DNA from: Ignatzschineria sp. RMDPL8A
GTDB lineage: Bacteria > Pseudomonadota > Gammaproteobacteria > Cardiobacteriales > Wohlfahrtiimonadaceae
Reading direction: 5' to 3'
Length of the DNA: 64,000 bases
NCBI RefSeq assembly: GCF_029815055.1
Contig: NZ_JAPPWA010000002.1
Span: 1,674,001 to 1,738,000 of the forward strand
Shown: positions 50,785 to 59,271 of the stretch, piece after piece
Layout: every line of letters starts with the position of its first letter
Numbering within the stretch: the stretch's first letter is position 1
Made by a program: the position numbers and the translations under genes
The notes under the pieces: generated by a model
Told to the model about the DNA's origin: nothing
Database searches by the model: none
The model's input: the letters and a program-made list of their open reading frames with translations, nothing else

Positions 50785-52704
50785 ATGAGTAAAAAGATTT
50801 CACGTCGTGACTTTTTAGACGGTGTTGCAAAAGGCGTTGGAGCGGCAGCAATCGCCCTTTCCCCCTTAGCACACCTCTCATTTGCCATCACAAAAGAGGG
50901 GGAGATGCCGGAGTTGAACGTTCCTTATAATTACTATCCGCCGGCAGAAATGGGCCTGCGTGGGAATGTCCCAAGCTCAATTAAAACCGCGCACCGCTTA
51001 ATGCGTGGCGATGAACCTTTTGATCTTCCTAAAAAAGAGACGATCAGCGAAACATACGATCTCATTGTGGTGGGCGCTGGGATTAGTGGTCTTGCGGCCG
51101 CCTATTTTTATCGTCAAAAACACCCCGATAATCGCATTTTAATCCTCGATAATAGCGATGATTTTGGCGGTCACTGCGCGCGTAATGAATTTACCACCTC
51201 AAAAGGCATGATGATGACCTATGCCGGAAGTGAGTCGCTTCAATCGCCTCGCTCGATCTTTAGTCCTGTTGCAACGGATTTCATGAAGGAATTAACCGTT
51301 GATATCGATACGCTAGAACAGGCGTTTGACGTCAATCTCTATCCCGATATGGGACTCTCAAAAGCGGTCTATTTTGATAAGAAAAACTGGGGCGAGAATA
51401 AAATTGTGGCCGGCGATCCTGGATTTGAAGTGGCCGATGATATTCCACGCGATAAACTCAATGGCCGCAGTTATGCGGAATTTATTGAGGACTTCCCGAT
51501 GAATGATGCTGATAAAAAGGCGCTCATTGAACTCTTTGAAGAGAAAACCGATTATTTAAGCGATCTTTCTACTGAGGAAAAACTTGAATATCTCGACAGC
51601 ACAAGCTACGAGGCATTCCTTCGCGATAAGGTAAAATTATCCGATACAGCGATTAAATTCTTCACCCAACAAACCACCGAATTCCAAGGCGTTGGGATTG
51701 ATGCAACCCCATGTGTTGATGCCCGCCTCTGCGCACTTCCCGGTTTTGAAGCGATGAAGTTACCGCCCATGGATGAGGAATCGGAAGCCGAACTAAATGA
51801 CCCGTATGTGTTCCACTTTCCTGATGGAAACGCCTCAATTGCCCGATTAGTGGTGCGCAAATTGATTCCAGAGGTAGCTCCCGGCAGTGATATGAATGAT
51901 ATCGTGCTCGCTAAATTTGATTATAGTAAGCTCGATGTGGAAGGCTCGAAAACGCGCCTACGCCTTAATGCTACGGCAATTCATGCGGAAAATAATGATG
52001 ATCAAACTGCCGATCTTGTCTATTCGCTCAATGATTCACTCTATCGTGTTCGCGCCAAAAACATCGTGATGGCGAACTACAATAATATGATTCCTTATAT
52101 GGTTCCTTCCATGCCAAAAGCGCAGCGCGATGCCCTTTCTGAGAATATTCGCGTTCCGTTTGTCTATGCGAAAGTGGCCCTTAAAAACTGGCAGGTCTTT
52201 AAAGAGCTTGGCATTCATAAACTCTACGCACCAACTGCGCCATTTTGTTTAACAAAACTCGATTATCCGGTCTCGATCGGCGGGTATGAGCATTCCGATA
52301 CGCCCGATGAGCCGATTATTTTTCACATGGTGCACGTCCCTGTGCTGCCTGGCAGTGGTAAAACTGCGCGCGAGCAGTCGATTGAAGGGCGTAAAAAAGT
52401 GATTCGCCTCGACTTTATCGACTTTGAAGAGATGATTCGTGAGCAGCTCGATAATATGTTTGGTCAATATGGATTTGATCATGAAGAGATGATTACTGGC
52501 ATCACCGTCAATCGCTGGGGTCATGGGTATTCGTACTGCGTTAATACGCTCTTTGATGATGAAGAGGAAGCGGAGAAAATTATCGAAACCGCGCGTCAAC
52601 CGTTTGGCCGCATTCATATCGCAAACTCTGACTCTGAATGGGACCCGTATATGCACGCTGCTATCGATGCCGCGCACCGCGCCGTCAATGAGATTGATGC
52701 ATAA
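50785..52704 (+). CDS. Tat-exported FAD/NAD(P)-dependent oxidoreductase
   Basis: The 639-residue protein begins with a Tat signal (KISRRDFLDGVAKGVGAAAI) and then an FAD-binding Rossmann fold VVGAGISGLAAAYFYRQ (about 93). Further on it has the conserved DDFGGHCARNEF and YAGSESLQSPRS. This is a conserved bacterial family of periplasmic flavoproteins whose substrate is not known to me. It is divergent from the phospholipid operon, with shared palindromes between them. AAAGGAGA precedes the ATG. Confidence 0.85.
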   Translation: MSKKISRRDFLDGVAKGVGAAAIALSPLAHLSFAITKEGEMPELNVPYNYYPPAEMGLRGNVPSSIKTAHRLMRGDEPFDLPKKETISETYDLIVVGAGISGLAAAYFYRQKHPDNRILILDNSDDFGGHCARNEFTTSKGMMMTYAGSESLQSPRSIFSPVATDFMKELTVDIDTLEQAFDVNLYPDMGLSKAVYFDKKNWGENKIVAGDPGFEVADDIPRDKLNGRSYAEFIEDFPMNDADKKALIELFEEKTDYLSDLSTEEKLEYLDSTSYEAFLRDKVKLSDTAIKFFTQQTTEFQGVGIDATPCVDARLCALPGFEAMKLPPMDEESEAELNDPYVFHFPDGNASIARLVVRKLIPEVAPGSDMNDIVLAKFDYSKLDVEGSKTRLRLNATAIHAENNDDQTADLVYSLNDSLYRVRAKNIVMANYNNMIPYMVPSMPKAQRDALSENIRVPFVYAKVALKNWQVFKELGIHKLYAPTAPFCLTKLDYPVSIGGYEHSDTPDEPIIFHMVHVPVLPGSGKTAREQSIEGRKKVIRLDFIDFEEMIREQLDNMFGQYGFDHEEMITGITVNRWGHGYSYCVNTLFDDEEEAEKIIETARQPFGRIHIANSDSEWDPYMHAAIDAAHRAVNEIDA

Positions 52705-52752
52705 CATTAATTCATCCAACTAATGAAGAAGAGATAAACATCTTTTCCAGAT

Positions 52753-52802
52753 AAAAAAGCCCCTCGTAGGATCGATATTTTTAATCCTCGAGGGGCTTTC
52801 TT
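52753..52802. terminator. Bidirectional terminator
   Basis: AAAGCCCCTCG and CGAGGGGCTTT form an 11-bp stem, with an inner AGGAT/ATCCT pair, between the FAD oxidoreductase and argD. Confidence 0.92.
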
Positions 52803-52842
52803 ATTGTCTTAATAATTATCTGATCAGTTCTTTATAGAAACT

Positions 52843-54006
52843 TTATAGAAAAGCCTTGAGCGTTTTCTCTAATAGAACAATCGATTCGTCGATCTCTTTT
52901 TCCGTTACAATAAGCGCGGGGAAATAGCGCACCACATTACCGCCTGCAGGCACTAATAGAAGCTTCTCTTCGAGCGCTTTTTTAACCACCTCGCCTGCTT
53001 CAACCTTATCGGTCATTTTAAGCCCGAGCAGTAACCCCTCGCCGCGAAGTCCTTCAATTAATGTTGGGTATTTCGCTTGCAGTGCTTCGAGCTTTTTAAT
53101 CGCATATGGAGCAATTTCATTGACATGATCGATAACACCACCGGTTGTCAGCTCTTCTAAAATGGTATTGGCAACGCGACACACAAATGGATTACCGCCA
53201 TAAGTAGATCCGTGATCCCCAGGCTTCATCACCTCGTTTGCTTGTCCGCGCGTCATGCAAGCCCCAATCGGAAGCCCGCCACCGAGCGCTTTAGCCACAG
53301 TAATTACATCCGGTAGCACGCCAATTCGCTCACAGACTAAAAGCGAGCCGGTGCGCCCCATGCCGCACTGAATTTCATCAAAAATAAGCAGCGCATTGTG
53401 CTGATCACAAAGCGCACGAATCTCTTTGAGATACTCAACTGACGCTGAGCTTAAGCCGCCTTCCCCTTGAATCGGTTCCAAAATAACGGCGCACACATTA
53501 TCGTTAAATTTCGCTTTAAGCGCCTCAATATTATTGAAATCACAGGCTTCCGTGCGTGGCATGAGCGGCACAAAATCTTGCTGATATTTCACTTGCCCGG
53601 TGACCGCGAGCGTTCCCGTGGTGCGTCCGTGAAATGAATTGTTCATATAGAGAATGACGTTTTTATCGGCGTTTTGACTGTTGCCAAATTTACGCGCAAT
53701 TTTCAACGCAAGTTCATTCGCTTCTGCGCCACTATTACAGAAAAACACACGCTCAAAGGCGGTTTTATCGGTAATATTTTTCGCAAGCTCAGTTTGCGCA
53801 TCATTGTGATAAAGGTTCGATACATGAAAGAGCGTATCGGCCTGCTTTTTCACCGCTTCCACCATTTTAGGATGAGAATGCCCAAGCCCATTAACGGCAA
53901 TGCCCGAAACAAAGTCGAGATATTTTTGCCCTTGATCGTCGTAAAGGTAGAGCCCTTCGCCCTTAACAAACGTGACGGGATACCGTCCATAAACATTTAA
54001 TAACAT
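52843..54006 (-). CDS. argD: Acetylornithine aminotransferase ArgD
   Basis: ArgD makes N-acetylornithine in arginine synthesis and can serve lysine synthesis. The 387-residue PLP enzyme shows FCNSGAEANELALKIAR, LIFDEIQCGMGRTG, and the PLP lysine in ITVAKALGGGLPIGA. It starts right after argB, with no gap. Confidence 0.95.
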   Translation of the reverse strand: MLLNVYGRYPVTFVKGEGLYLYDDQGQKYLDFVSGIAVNGLGHSHPKMVEAVKKQADTLFHVSNLYHNDAQTELAKNITDKTAFERVFFCNSGAEANELALKIARKFGNSQNADKNVILYMNNSFHGRTTGTLAVTGQVKYQQDFVPLMPRTEACDFNNIEALKAKFNDNVCAVILEPIQGEGGLSSASVEYLKEIRALCDQHNALLIFDEIQCGMGRTGSLLVCERIGVLPDVITVAKALGGGLPIGACMTRGQANEVMKPGDHGSTYGGNPFVCRVANTILEELTTGGVIDHVNEIAPYAIKKLEALQAKYPTLIEGLRGEGLLLGLKMTDKVEAGEVVKKALEEKLLLVPAGGNVVRYFPALIVTEKEIDESIVLLEKTLKAFL

Positions 54007-54900
54007 CTAATCAATTCCTTCTTCGTCACGGTAGATCATCGTACCGCAACCCTCTTCGGTAAACAGTTCTAATAAAATGGAGTGGCGCGTTTTCCCATTG
54101 AGAATAATCACATGGCTCACGCCCTTTTCGATCGCTTTTAGGCAGGTTCCCACTTTCGGCAACATACCCCCATTAATAACGCCGGTTTCAATATGATCGA
54201 GCGCTTCAGTGACGCTCATATCGGCAATCAGGGTGCTCGGGTCATTAAAGTCGCGGAATACTCCATCGACATCCGTTAAGAAAATTAAACGGTGAGCATT
54301 CAGCGCCCCGGCAACTGCGCCGGCAACATAGTCGGCATTAATGTTATAGGTATTGCCCGCTTTATCGGTGCCGATCGAGGAGATGACCGGAATGTAATCG
54401 TTTTCGAGCATCATATCGATAATCTCACGATTAACTTTTGTCACCTCGCCAACAAATCCGATATCGATCTTTTCTCCCTCTTTTTCTATATATTTTTTGC
54501 GCACGTGGAGCAGATTGCCATCTTTCCCGCTAAGGCCGATTGCCATGCCGCCAACGAGCTGTAGATCGGTAACGATGCTCTTATTGACTTTCGCCGAAAG
54601 CACCATCTCCGCAATCTCCACAATCTCCTTGTCGCTGACGCGATTGCCGTCGATAAAATGGCTCTGTTTGCCAATTTTAGTCAGCATAGCGTTAATTTCT
54701 GGCCCACCGCCGTGAACAATGACCGGACGGATTCCGATATATTTCATCAGCACCACATCCTTCATAAATTCCGCACGGATCTCAGGATCGACCATCGCCG
54801 CACCGCCATATTTAATCACCACGGTTTTGCCCGCGTATTTACGAATATAGGGCAGCGCCTCGACGAGAATTTGCGCTTTATCGTGATTGTTATACACCAT
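54007..54900 (-). CDS. argB: Acetylglutamate kinase ArgB
   Basis: The 297-residue amino acid kinase phosphorylates N-acetylglutamate. VVIKYGGAAMVD, PVIVHGGGPEIN and GMLPKVGTCLKAIEKGV are present. It lies 4 nt after argJ and is followed by argD. Confidence 0.96.
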   Translation of the reverse strand: MVYNNHDKAQILVEALPYIRKYAGKTVVIKYGGAAMVDPEIRAEFMKDVVLMKYIGIRPVIVHGGGPEINAMLTKIGKQSHFIDGNRVSDKEIVEIAEMVLSAKVNKSIVTDLQLVGGMAIGLSGKDGNLLHVRKKYIEKEGEKIDIGFVGEVTKVNREIIDMMLENDYIPVISSIGTDKAGNTYNINADYVAGAVAGALNAHRLIFLTDVDGVFRDFNDPSTLIADMSVTEALDHIETGVINGGMLPKVGTCLKAIEKGVSHVIILNGKTRHSILLELFTEEGCGTMIYRDEEGID

Positions 54901-54904
54901 GATT

Positions 54905-56128
54905 TTAGGTCCTATAGTCCGCGTTAATTTTTACGTAATCGTACGAAAGATCGCACCCCCACGCCGTTGCAGATGCCTCTCCTGCGCCTAAATCAACGCG
55001 AATAATGATGATTTTATCTTTTAATAATCCATCAAGCACCGCCTCATCGAACGAAATACCTCGTCCCTTATCGACGATCTGAACTTTACCGCTTTCTGTT
55101 TCAATCCACGCTTTGACATGGATGGGCTCAAAGTCTGCGCCTGAGTTGCCGACCGCCGATAAAATCCGGCCCCAGTTCCCATCTTCACCAAAAATGGCGG
55201 TTTTCACTAAGCTTGAGGTCACAATTGATTTCGCCGCAAGACGCGCACTGCTATCACAGCCGGCGTGATCGATCACCGCTTCAATCAATTTAGTCGCGCC
55301 TTCCCCATCTTTTGCCATCAATTTTGCGAGCGTTTTTGCCACATAATCGAGCGCTTCTTTAAAGAGACGATAATTTTCACTCTCTGTTGAATCGATGAGG
55401 CTATGTTTCGCCGTTTGATTGGCGAGCACAAAGGCCGAATCGTTGGTACTGGTATCCCCATCAACGGAAACCATATTAAAGGAGTTGGTCACCGCATCTG
55501 AAAATGCCGTTTGGAGCGTTACTTTATCAATATTGGCATCGGTGGTGATAATTCCGATCATGGTGGCCATATTGGGATGAATCATTCCTGAGCCTTTGGC
55601 AATTCCACCGATCGTCACCGACACACCTTCAATCTCAACGCGTACCGCTAAGGATTTCTCGAAGGTATCGGTGGTGCGAATCGCGGTTGCTGCGTCCATA
55701 CCGCCGGTGCTTGAAAGTTCAGGAATAATTTTCTCAATCCCTGCATTCATCACATTCATATCGAGCTGATGGCCGATTACACCGGTAGAGGCAACAAAAA
55801 CCTCATCAGCCTCAATTCCAAGGAGCGATGCGGTTACTTCTGTCATTTTTTGGGCATTTTCCATCCCTTCATCACCGGTACAGGCGTTGGCGTTTCCACT
55901 ATTGATAATGAGAGCTCTGTGAAATGGACGTCGTCGGAGATAATCAAAACAGAGGTCTACTGGTGCCGCGCGAAAACGGTTTTGCGTCAATGCTAGCGCC
56001 GCAACGGCAGGCGTTTCACTGACGATTAATGCTAAATCTTTCTTACCACTCTTTTTGATGCCGACCGCAATTCCGGCGGCTTTAAATCCAGGGACCGACG
56101 TCACACTCCCCTGCTCTAAAAGCTCCAT
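54905..56128 (-). CDS. argJ: Bifunctional ornithine acetyltransferase / N-acetylglutamate synthase ArgJ
   Basis: ArgJ recycles the acetyl group from acetylornithine to glutamate and may start the pathway with acetyl-CoA. The 407-residue protein has the self-cleavage region GMIHPNMATMIG (nucleophile Thr near residue 188) and VNSFNMVSVDGDTSTND-type segment. It heads argJBD. No clean ARG box was seen upstream. Confidence 0.95.
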   Translation of the reverse strand: MELLEQGSVTSVPGFKAAGIAVGIKKSGKKDLALIVSETPAVAALALTQNRFRAAPVDLCFDYLRRRPFHRALIINSGNANACTGDEGMENAQKMTEVTASLLGIEADEVFVASTGVIGHQLDMNVMNAGIEKIIPELSSTGGMDAATAIRTTDTFEKSLAVRVEIEGVSVTIGGIAKGSGMIHPNMATMIGIITTDANIDKVTLQTAFSDAVTNSFNMVSVDGDTSTNDSAFVLANQTAKHSLIDSTESENYRLFKEALDYVAKTLAKLMAKDGEGATKLIEAVIDHAGCDSSARLAAKSIVTSSLVKTAIFGEDGNWGRILSAVGNSGADFEPIHVKAWIETESGKVQIVDKGRGISFDEAVLDGLLKDKIIIIRVDLGAGEASATAWGCDLSYDYVKINADYRT

Positions 56129-56521
56129 GGCTTCTCCTTAAATCTATAAAGTTTTTTTGAATTTATTATTAATTAGCGTAGATCAGCTAATCGTTAAGAT
56201 AGATCGATAATTTTTTTACCGATTCTTTCTATATATCACATATTCAAGCGAAGATACACAGCCTGGCATAAATTTCCTGGTTATGCGCTAAATTAACGCA
56301 ATAATTGTGTTAATTCCTGCTATATCGCGCATTTTTAAAGAAAATTAACCGAGCACTGCAATTCTTCATAAAAAACCGCCTCACAACTTGGAGGCAGTTG
56401 GAGGCGGAAAGGGATAAACAGAAAAGGGGCGTTTTAAGAGAATTTTCTACGTGGCAACGCCAAGCCATTTCAGGATTTATCGATATACGTTTATCAATAT
56501 ATATTGATCGGTATGCAAGCC
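56129..56521. other. 393-bp spacer between argJ and metE
   Basis: It holds the argJ promoter region (near 56129-56340) and the metE terminator at 56369-56407. The rest is A+T rich without a gene. Confidence 0.6.
56369..56407 (-). terminator. Terminator of metE
   Basis: On the minus strand CCGCCTC and GAGGCGG pair around an 18-nt loop, followed by six T residues. It lies 115 bp past the metE stop. Confidence 0.85.
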
Positions 56522-58801
56522 TTACGCGACATACTTTTTACGCAAGGATTCTGTCGCAGTGACTAAGTTATTCAGCGCTCGACGCACCTCTTCCCAACCG
56601 CGAGTTTTAAGGCCACAATCGGGATTAATCCAGATACGCTCTTTCGGGAGATATTCGGTGGCGTGTTCGATCAATGTCTCAATCTCAGAAACCGTCGGAA
56701 TCCTTGGTGAATGAATGTCGTAAACGCCCGGGCCAATATCATTGGGATATTTAAAATCGCGGAACACATCAAGAAGCTTCATGTCAGAACGCGAGGTTTC
56801 AATGGTGATTACATCGGCATCGAGATTGGCGATCGAATGGATAATCTCATTGAAATTGGAATAACACATGTGGGTGTGGATCTGCGTCTCATTTTTAACG
56901 CCTGACGCGGTGAGTCTAAAGGCTTTTTCCGCCCAATTAAGATACGCAGTTTGACGATCTTTACGCAGAGGCAATAATTCACGAATTGCCGGCTCATCGA
57001 TCTGAATAATCCCAACGCCGGATGCTTCCAACTCCACCACCTCATCGCGAAGGGCAAGCGCAATCTGATAGGCGCTAATTTCATCACGCTCATCATCCCG
57101 CGGGAACGACCAAGAGAGAATCGTCACCGGGCCCGTTAACATGCCTTTAACGGGTTTATCTGTGAGCGATTGGGCATATTTAATCCAATCAACGGTAATG
57201 CTCGAAGGGCGGGAAATATCGCCATAAATGATTGGCGGTTTCACACAGCGCGAGCCATAACTCTGTACCCAACCATATTGCGTAAAGGCAAAACCATCGA
57301 GGTGCTCACCAAAATATTCAACCATGTCATTGCGTTCCGCTTCCCCGTGAACCAGCACGTCGAGCCCGAGTTTTTCCTGCTCCGAAATGGCATATTTAAT
57401 CTGCGCTAAAATCCCCTCACGATATGCTGATTCATCCACATTCCCCAATCTAAATTGACGGCGAATTTGGCGAATTTCATTCGTTTGTGGGAAGGAACCG
57501 ATCGTCGTTGTGGGGAAAAGCGGGAGATTAAAGCGGTCGGCCTGAATTTGAGCACGGGCTTCAAACGGGGCATTGCGCTGATCATCGCCCTTTTTAATTG
57601 AAGCGACCCGGCGAACCACCGCATCGTTATGAATTTTCGTTGAGGTACGGCGCGCCTCTTCCCGATTGCGGGAACGCTCAAGCTCGGCAGCGATCGCCTC
57701 ACGCCCCTCATTAATGCCCCGATCTAAAGTGACAATTTCAGCAATTTTTTGAATGCCAAAGGCAAGCCAATCTTTCACTTCACGATTAAGTTTCACCTCA
57801 GCATCCAGATCAACGGGCACATGAAGCAGCGAGCACGATGAGCCAATCCAGAGTTTTTCGCCCCATTTTTTAGCAAGAGGTTCTAAGATATCAAGGCTCT
57901 TTTCCAGCGCATTCGCCCAGACGTTGCGCCCATCGACAATCCCAAGAGACAAAATTTTATCCGTCGGCCAATGACCCGCAACATTCTCTAAATCACCGCG
58001 CACGCCATCAAGGTGGAGTCCTGCAACGGGGAGGGTTTTAATCGTCTCAATATTACCGGCTAATTGATCAAAATAGGTGGTCAAAATGAGATTATCACTC
58101 ACTTTACCGAGGCTTTCGTAAACCGTTTTAAGCGCGTTTAACCAGCTAGATTCAAGATCGAGCACTAAGATCGGCTCATCAATCTGAATCCACGACGCGC
58201 CCACTTGATTAAGGCGCACGATAATTTCTTCATATGCGCTGATTAATTTGGGTAAAAGCGTGAGCTTATCAAAGGCCTCACCTTTTTCACGAGCTAGATA
58301 GAGCCATGTGACTGGTCCCAAAAGGACCGCTTTCACCGGTTTATCACTAAAGGATTTTGCCCGCGCTACGGCATCAAAAAGACGCTCATGGGAGAGGGTA
58401 AAGGCTTGTGATTTTTCGATTTCTGGCACGATGTAGTGATAATTCGTATCAAACCATTTGGTCATCTCGGATGCAGGTGCGTCCTCCCCTGTCGGCGCTT
58501 GGCCGCGAGCAATGCGAAAGTAGGTATCAAGCGATACAGTTTCGCCGTGTGGGTGATTAAAACGCGGAGGCACAACGCCCAAAAGTACCGAGGTATCGAG
58601 CACATGATCGTAGAGGGAAAAGTCGCCAACGGTGAGTAGATCGAGATCCGCTTGAGCACGCCAAACACTCTCTTCTTCTGTTTTCGCCACCTCTAAAAGC
58701 GTCTTTTGATCGTGCGTTCCTTTCCAATAGCCCTCAAGAGCAAATTTAAGTTCGCGGTTAGCACCAATGCGGGGAAAGCCTAAAATATGAGCTGTGGACA
58801 T
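56522..58801 (-). CDS. metE: Cobalamin-independent methionine synthase MetE
   Basis: MetE methylates homocysteine with methyl-tetrahydrofolate. The 759-residue protein opens with AHILGFPRIG and has the zinc-binding HMCYSNF and INPDCGLKTRGW. The ATG at 58801 has AAGGAGAC, while a frame from 58855 would begin inside the leader. It is preceded by a SAM-I riboswitch, so high SAM should shut it off. Confidence 0.97.
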   Translation of the reverse strand: MSTAHILGFPRIGANRELKFALEGYWKGTHDQKTLLEVAKTEEESVWRAQADLDLLTVGDFSLYDHVLDTSVLLGVVPPRFNHPHGETVSLDTYFRIARGQAPTGEDAPASEMTKWFDTNYHYIVPEIEKSQAFTLSHERLFDAVARAKSFSDKPVKAVLLGPVTWLYLAREKGEAFDKLTLLPKLISAYEEIIVRLNQVGASWIQIDEPILVLDLESSWLNALKTVYESLGKVSDNLILTTYFDQLAGNIETIKTLPVAGLHLDGVRGDLENVAGHWPTDKILSLGIVDGRNVWANALEKSLDILEPLAKKWGEKLWIGSSCSLLHVPVDLDAEVKLNREVKDWLAFGIQKIAEIVTLDRGINEGREAIAAELERSRNREEARRTSTKIHNDAVVRRVASIKKGDDQRNAPFEARAQIQADRFNLPLFPTTTIGSFPQTNEIRQIRRQFRLGNVDESAYREGILAQIKYAISEQEKLGLDVLVHGEAERNDMVEYFGEHLDGFAFTQYGWVQSYGSRCVKPPIIYGDISRPSSITVDWIKYAQSLTDKPVKGMLTGPVTILSWSFPRDDERDEISAYQIALALRDEVVELEASGVGIIQIDEPAIRELLPLRKDRQTAYLNWAEKAFRLTASGVKNETQIHTHMCYSNFNEIIHSIANLDADVITIETSRSDMKLLDVFRDFKYPNDIGPGVYDIHSPRIPTVSEIETLIEHATEYLPKERIWINPDCGLKTRGWEEVRRALNNLVTATESLRKKYVA

Positions 58802-58868
58802 GATTGTCTCCTTATTCTTTTTATCCAGTAATGTCAAAATGACCGATCCGTTCAAAATGGTGCTGGCA

Positions 58869-58910
58869 CAAAAAAGCCAACACTTTTGCGTCTATCAAGA
58901 AGTGTTGGCT
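58869..58910 (-). terminator. Riboswitch expression-platform terminator of metE
   Basis: On the minus strand AGCCAACACTT and AAGTGTTGGCT form an 11-bp stem with a 14-nt loop and a T-run. The loop and 5' arm (58893-58904) can instead pair with the P1 5' strand of the aptamer. Confidence 0.92.
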
Positions 58911-58925
58911 AAGAATCCAATCTTC

Positions 58926-59036
58926 CTTATCTCTCAGCCGATGAAAAAACGATCATCGCTGTAGGAGTTAGCACCTTAAACATATGTCCAGGTTGCCGGG
59001 TTTCACAGGGCCTATCCCTCCACCACTCTTGATAAG
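58926..59036 (-). promoter_or_regulatory. SAM-I (S-box) riboswitch of metE
   Basis: The minus strand carries the S-box hallmarks in order: P1 CTTATC, AAGAGTGGTGGAGGG, TAGGCCCTGTGAAACCC, GGCAACC, AAGGTGCTAACTCCTACAG and GATAAG closing P1. S-adenosylmethionine should stabilise P1 and allow the downstream terminator to form. Confidence 0.95.
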
Positions 59037-59142
59037 TTGTCGCCTTTTACAAGGCTCTATATATTGATCTCATGCCTTAAAATAAAAAGCAAGTCTTTTT
59101 GCAAACTATTTTTAAATCGTTTCAAAATCAATAATTAATCTT

Positions 59143-59182
59143 CCAAAAAAAGAAAAGCCCGAATGGGTCTACGCATTCGGGC
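59143..59182 (-). terminator. Terminator of phoX
   Basis: GCCCGAATG and CATTCGGGC form a perfect 9-bp stem with an 8-nt loop. On the minus strand a T-rich tail follows. Confidence 0.9.
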
Positions 59183-59271
59183 AAAAGGTCAATGATAAGG
59201 AGTTAAGTATTCAAACTATCATTGATTACAGGGACATCTGTCTCTTCTATTTTTTCGTTTATTTGCAAGCC

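Larger units (their letters stand above)
58802..59271. other. 470-bp metE leader and phoX 3' region
   Basis: From right to left it holds the phoX terminator, the metE promoter region (-10-like TATATA near 59060), the SAM-I aptamer and its terminator. No gene is present. Confidence 0.8.

Noticed and set aside
56150-56180. TGAATTTATTATTAA upstream of argJ as an ARG box
   Set aside because: The two halves do not align with TGAAT-N4-ATTCA at the right spacing.
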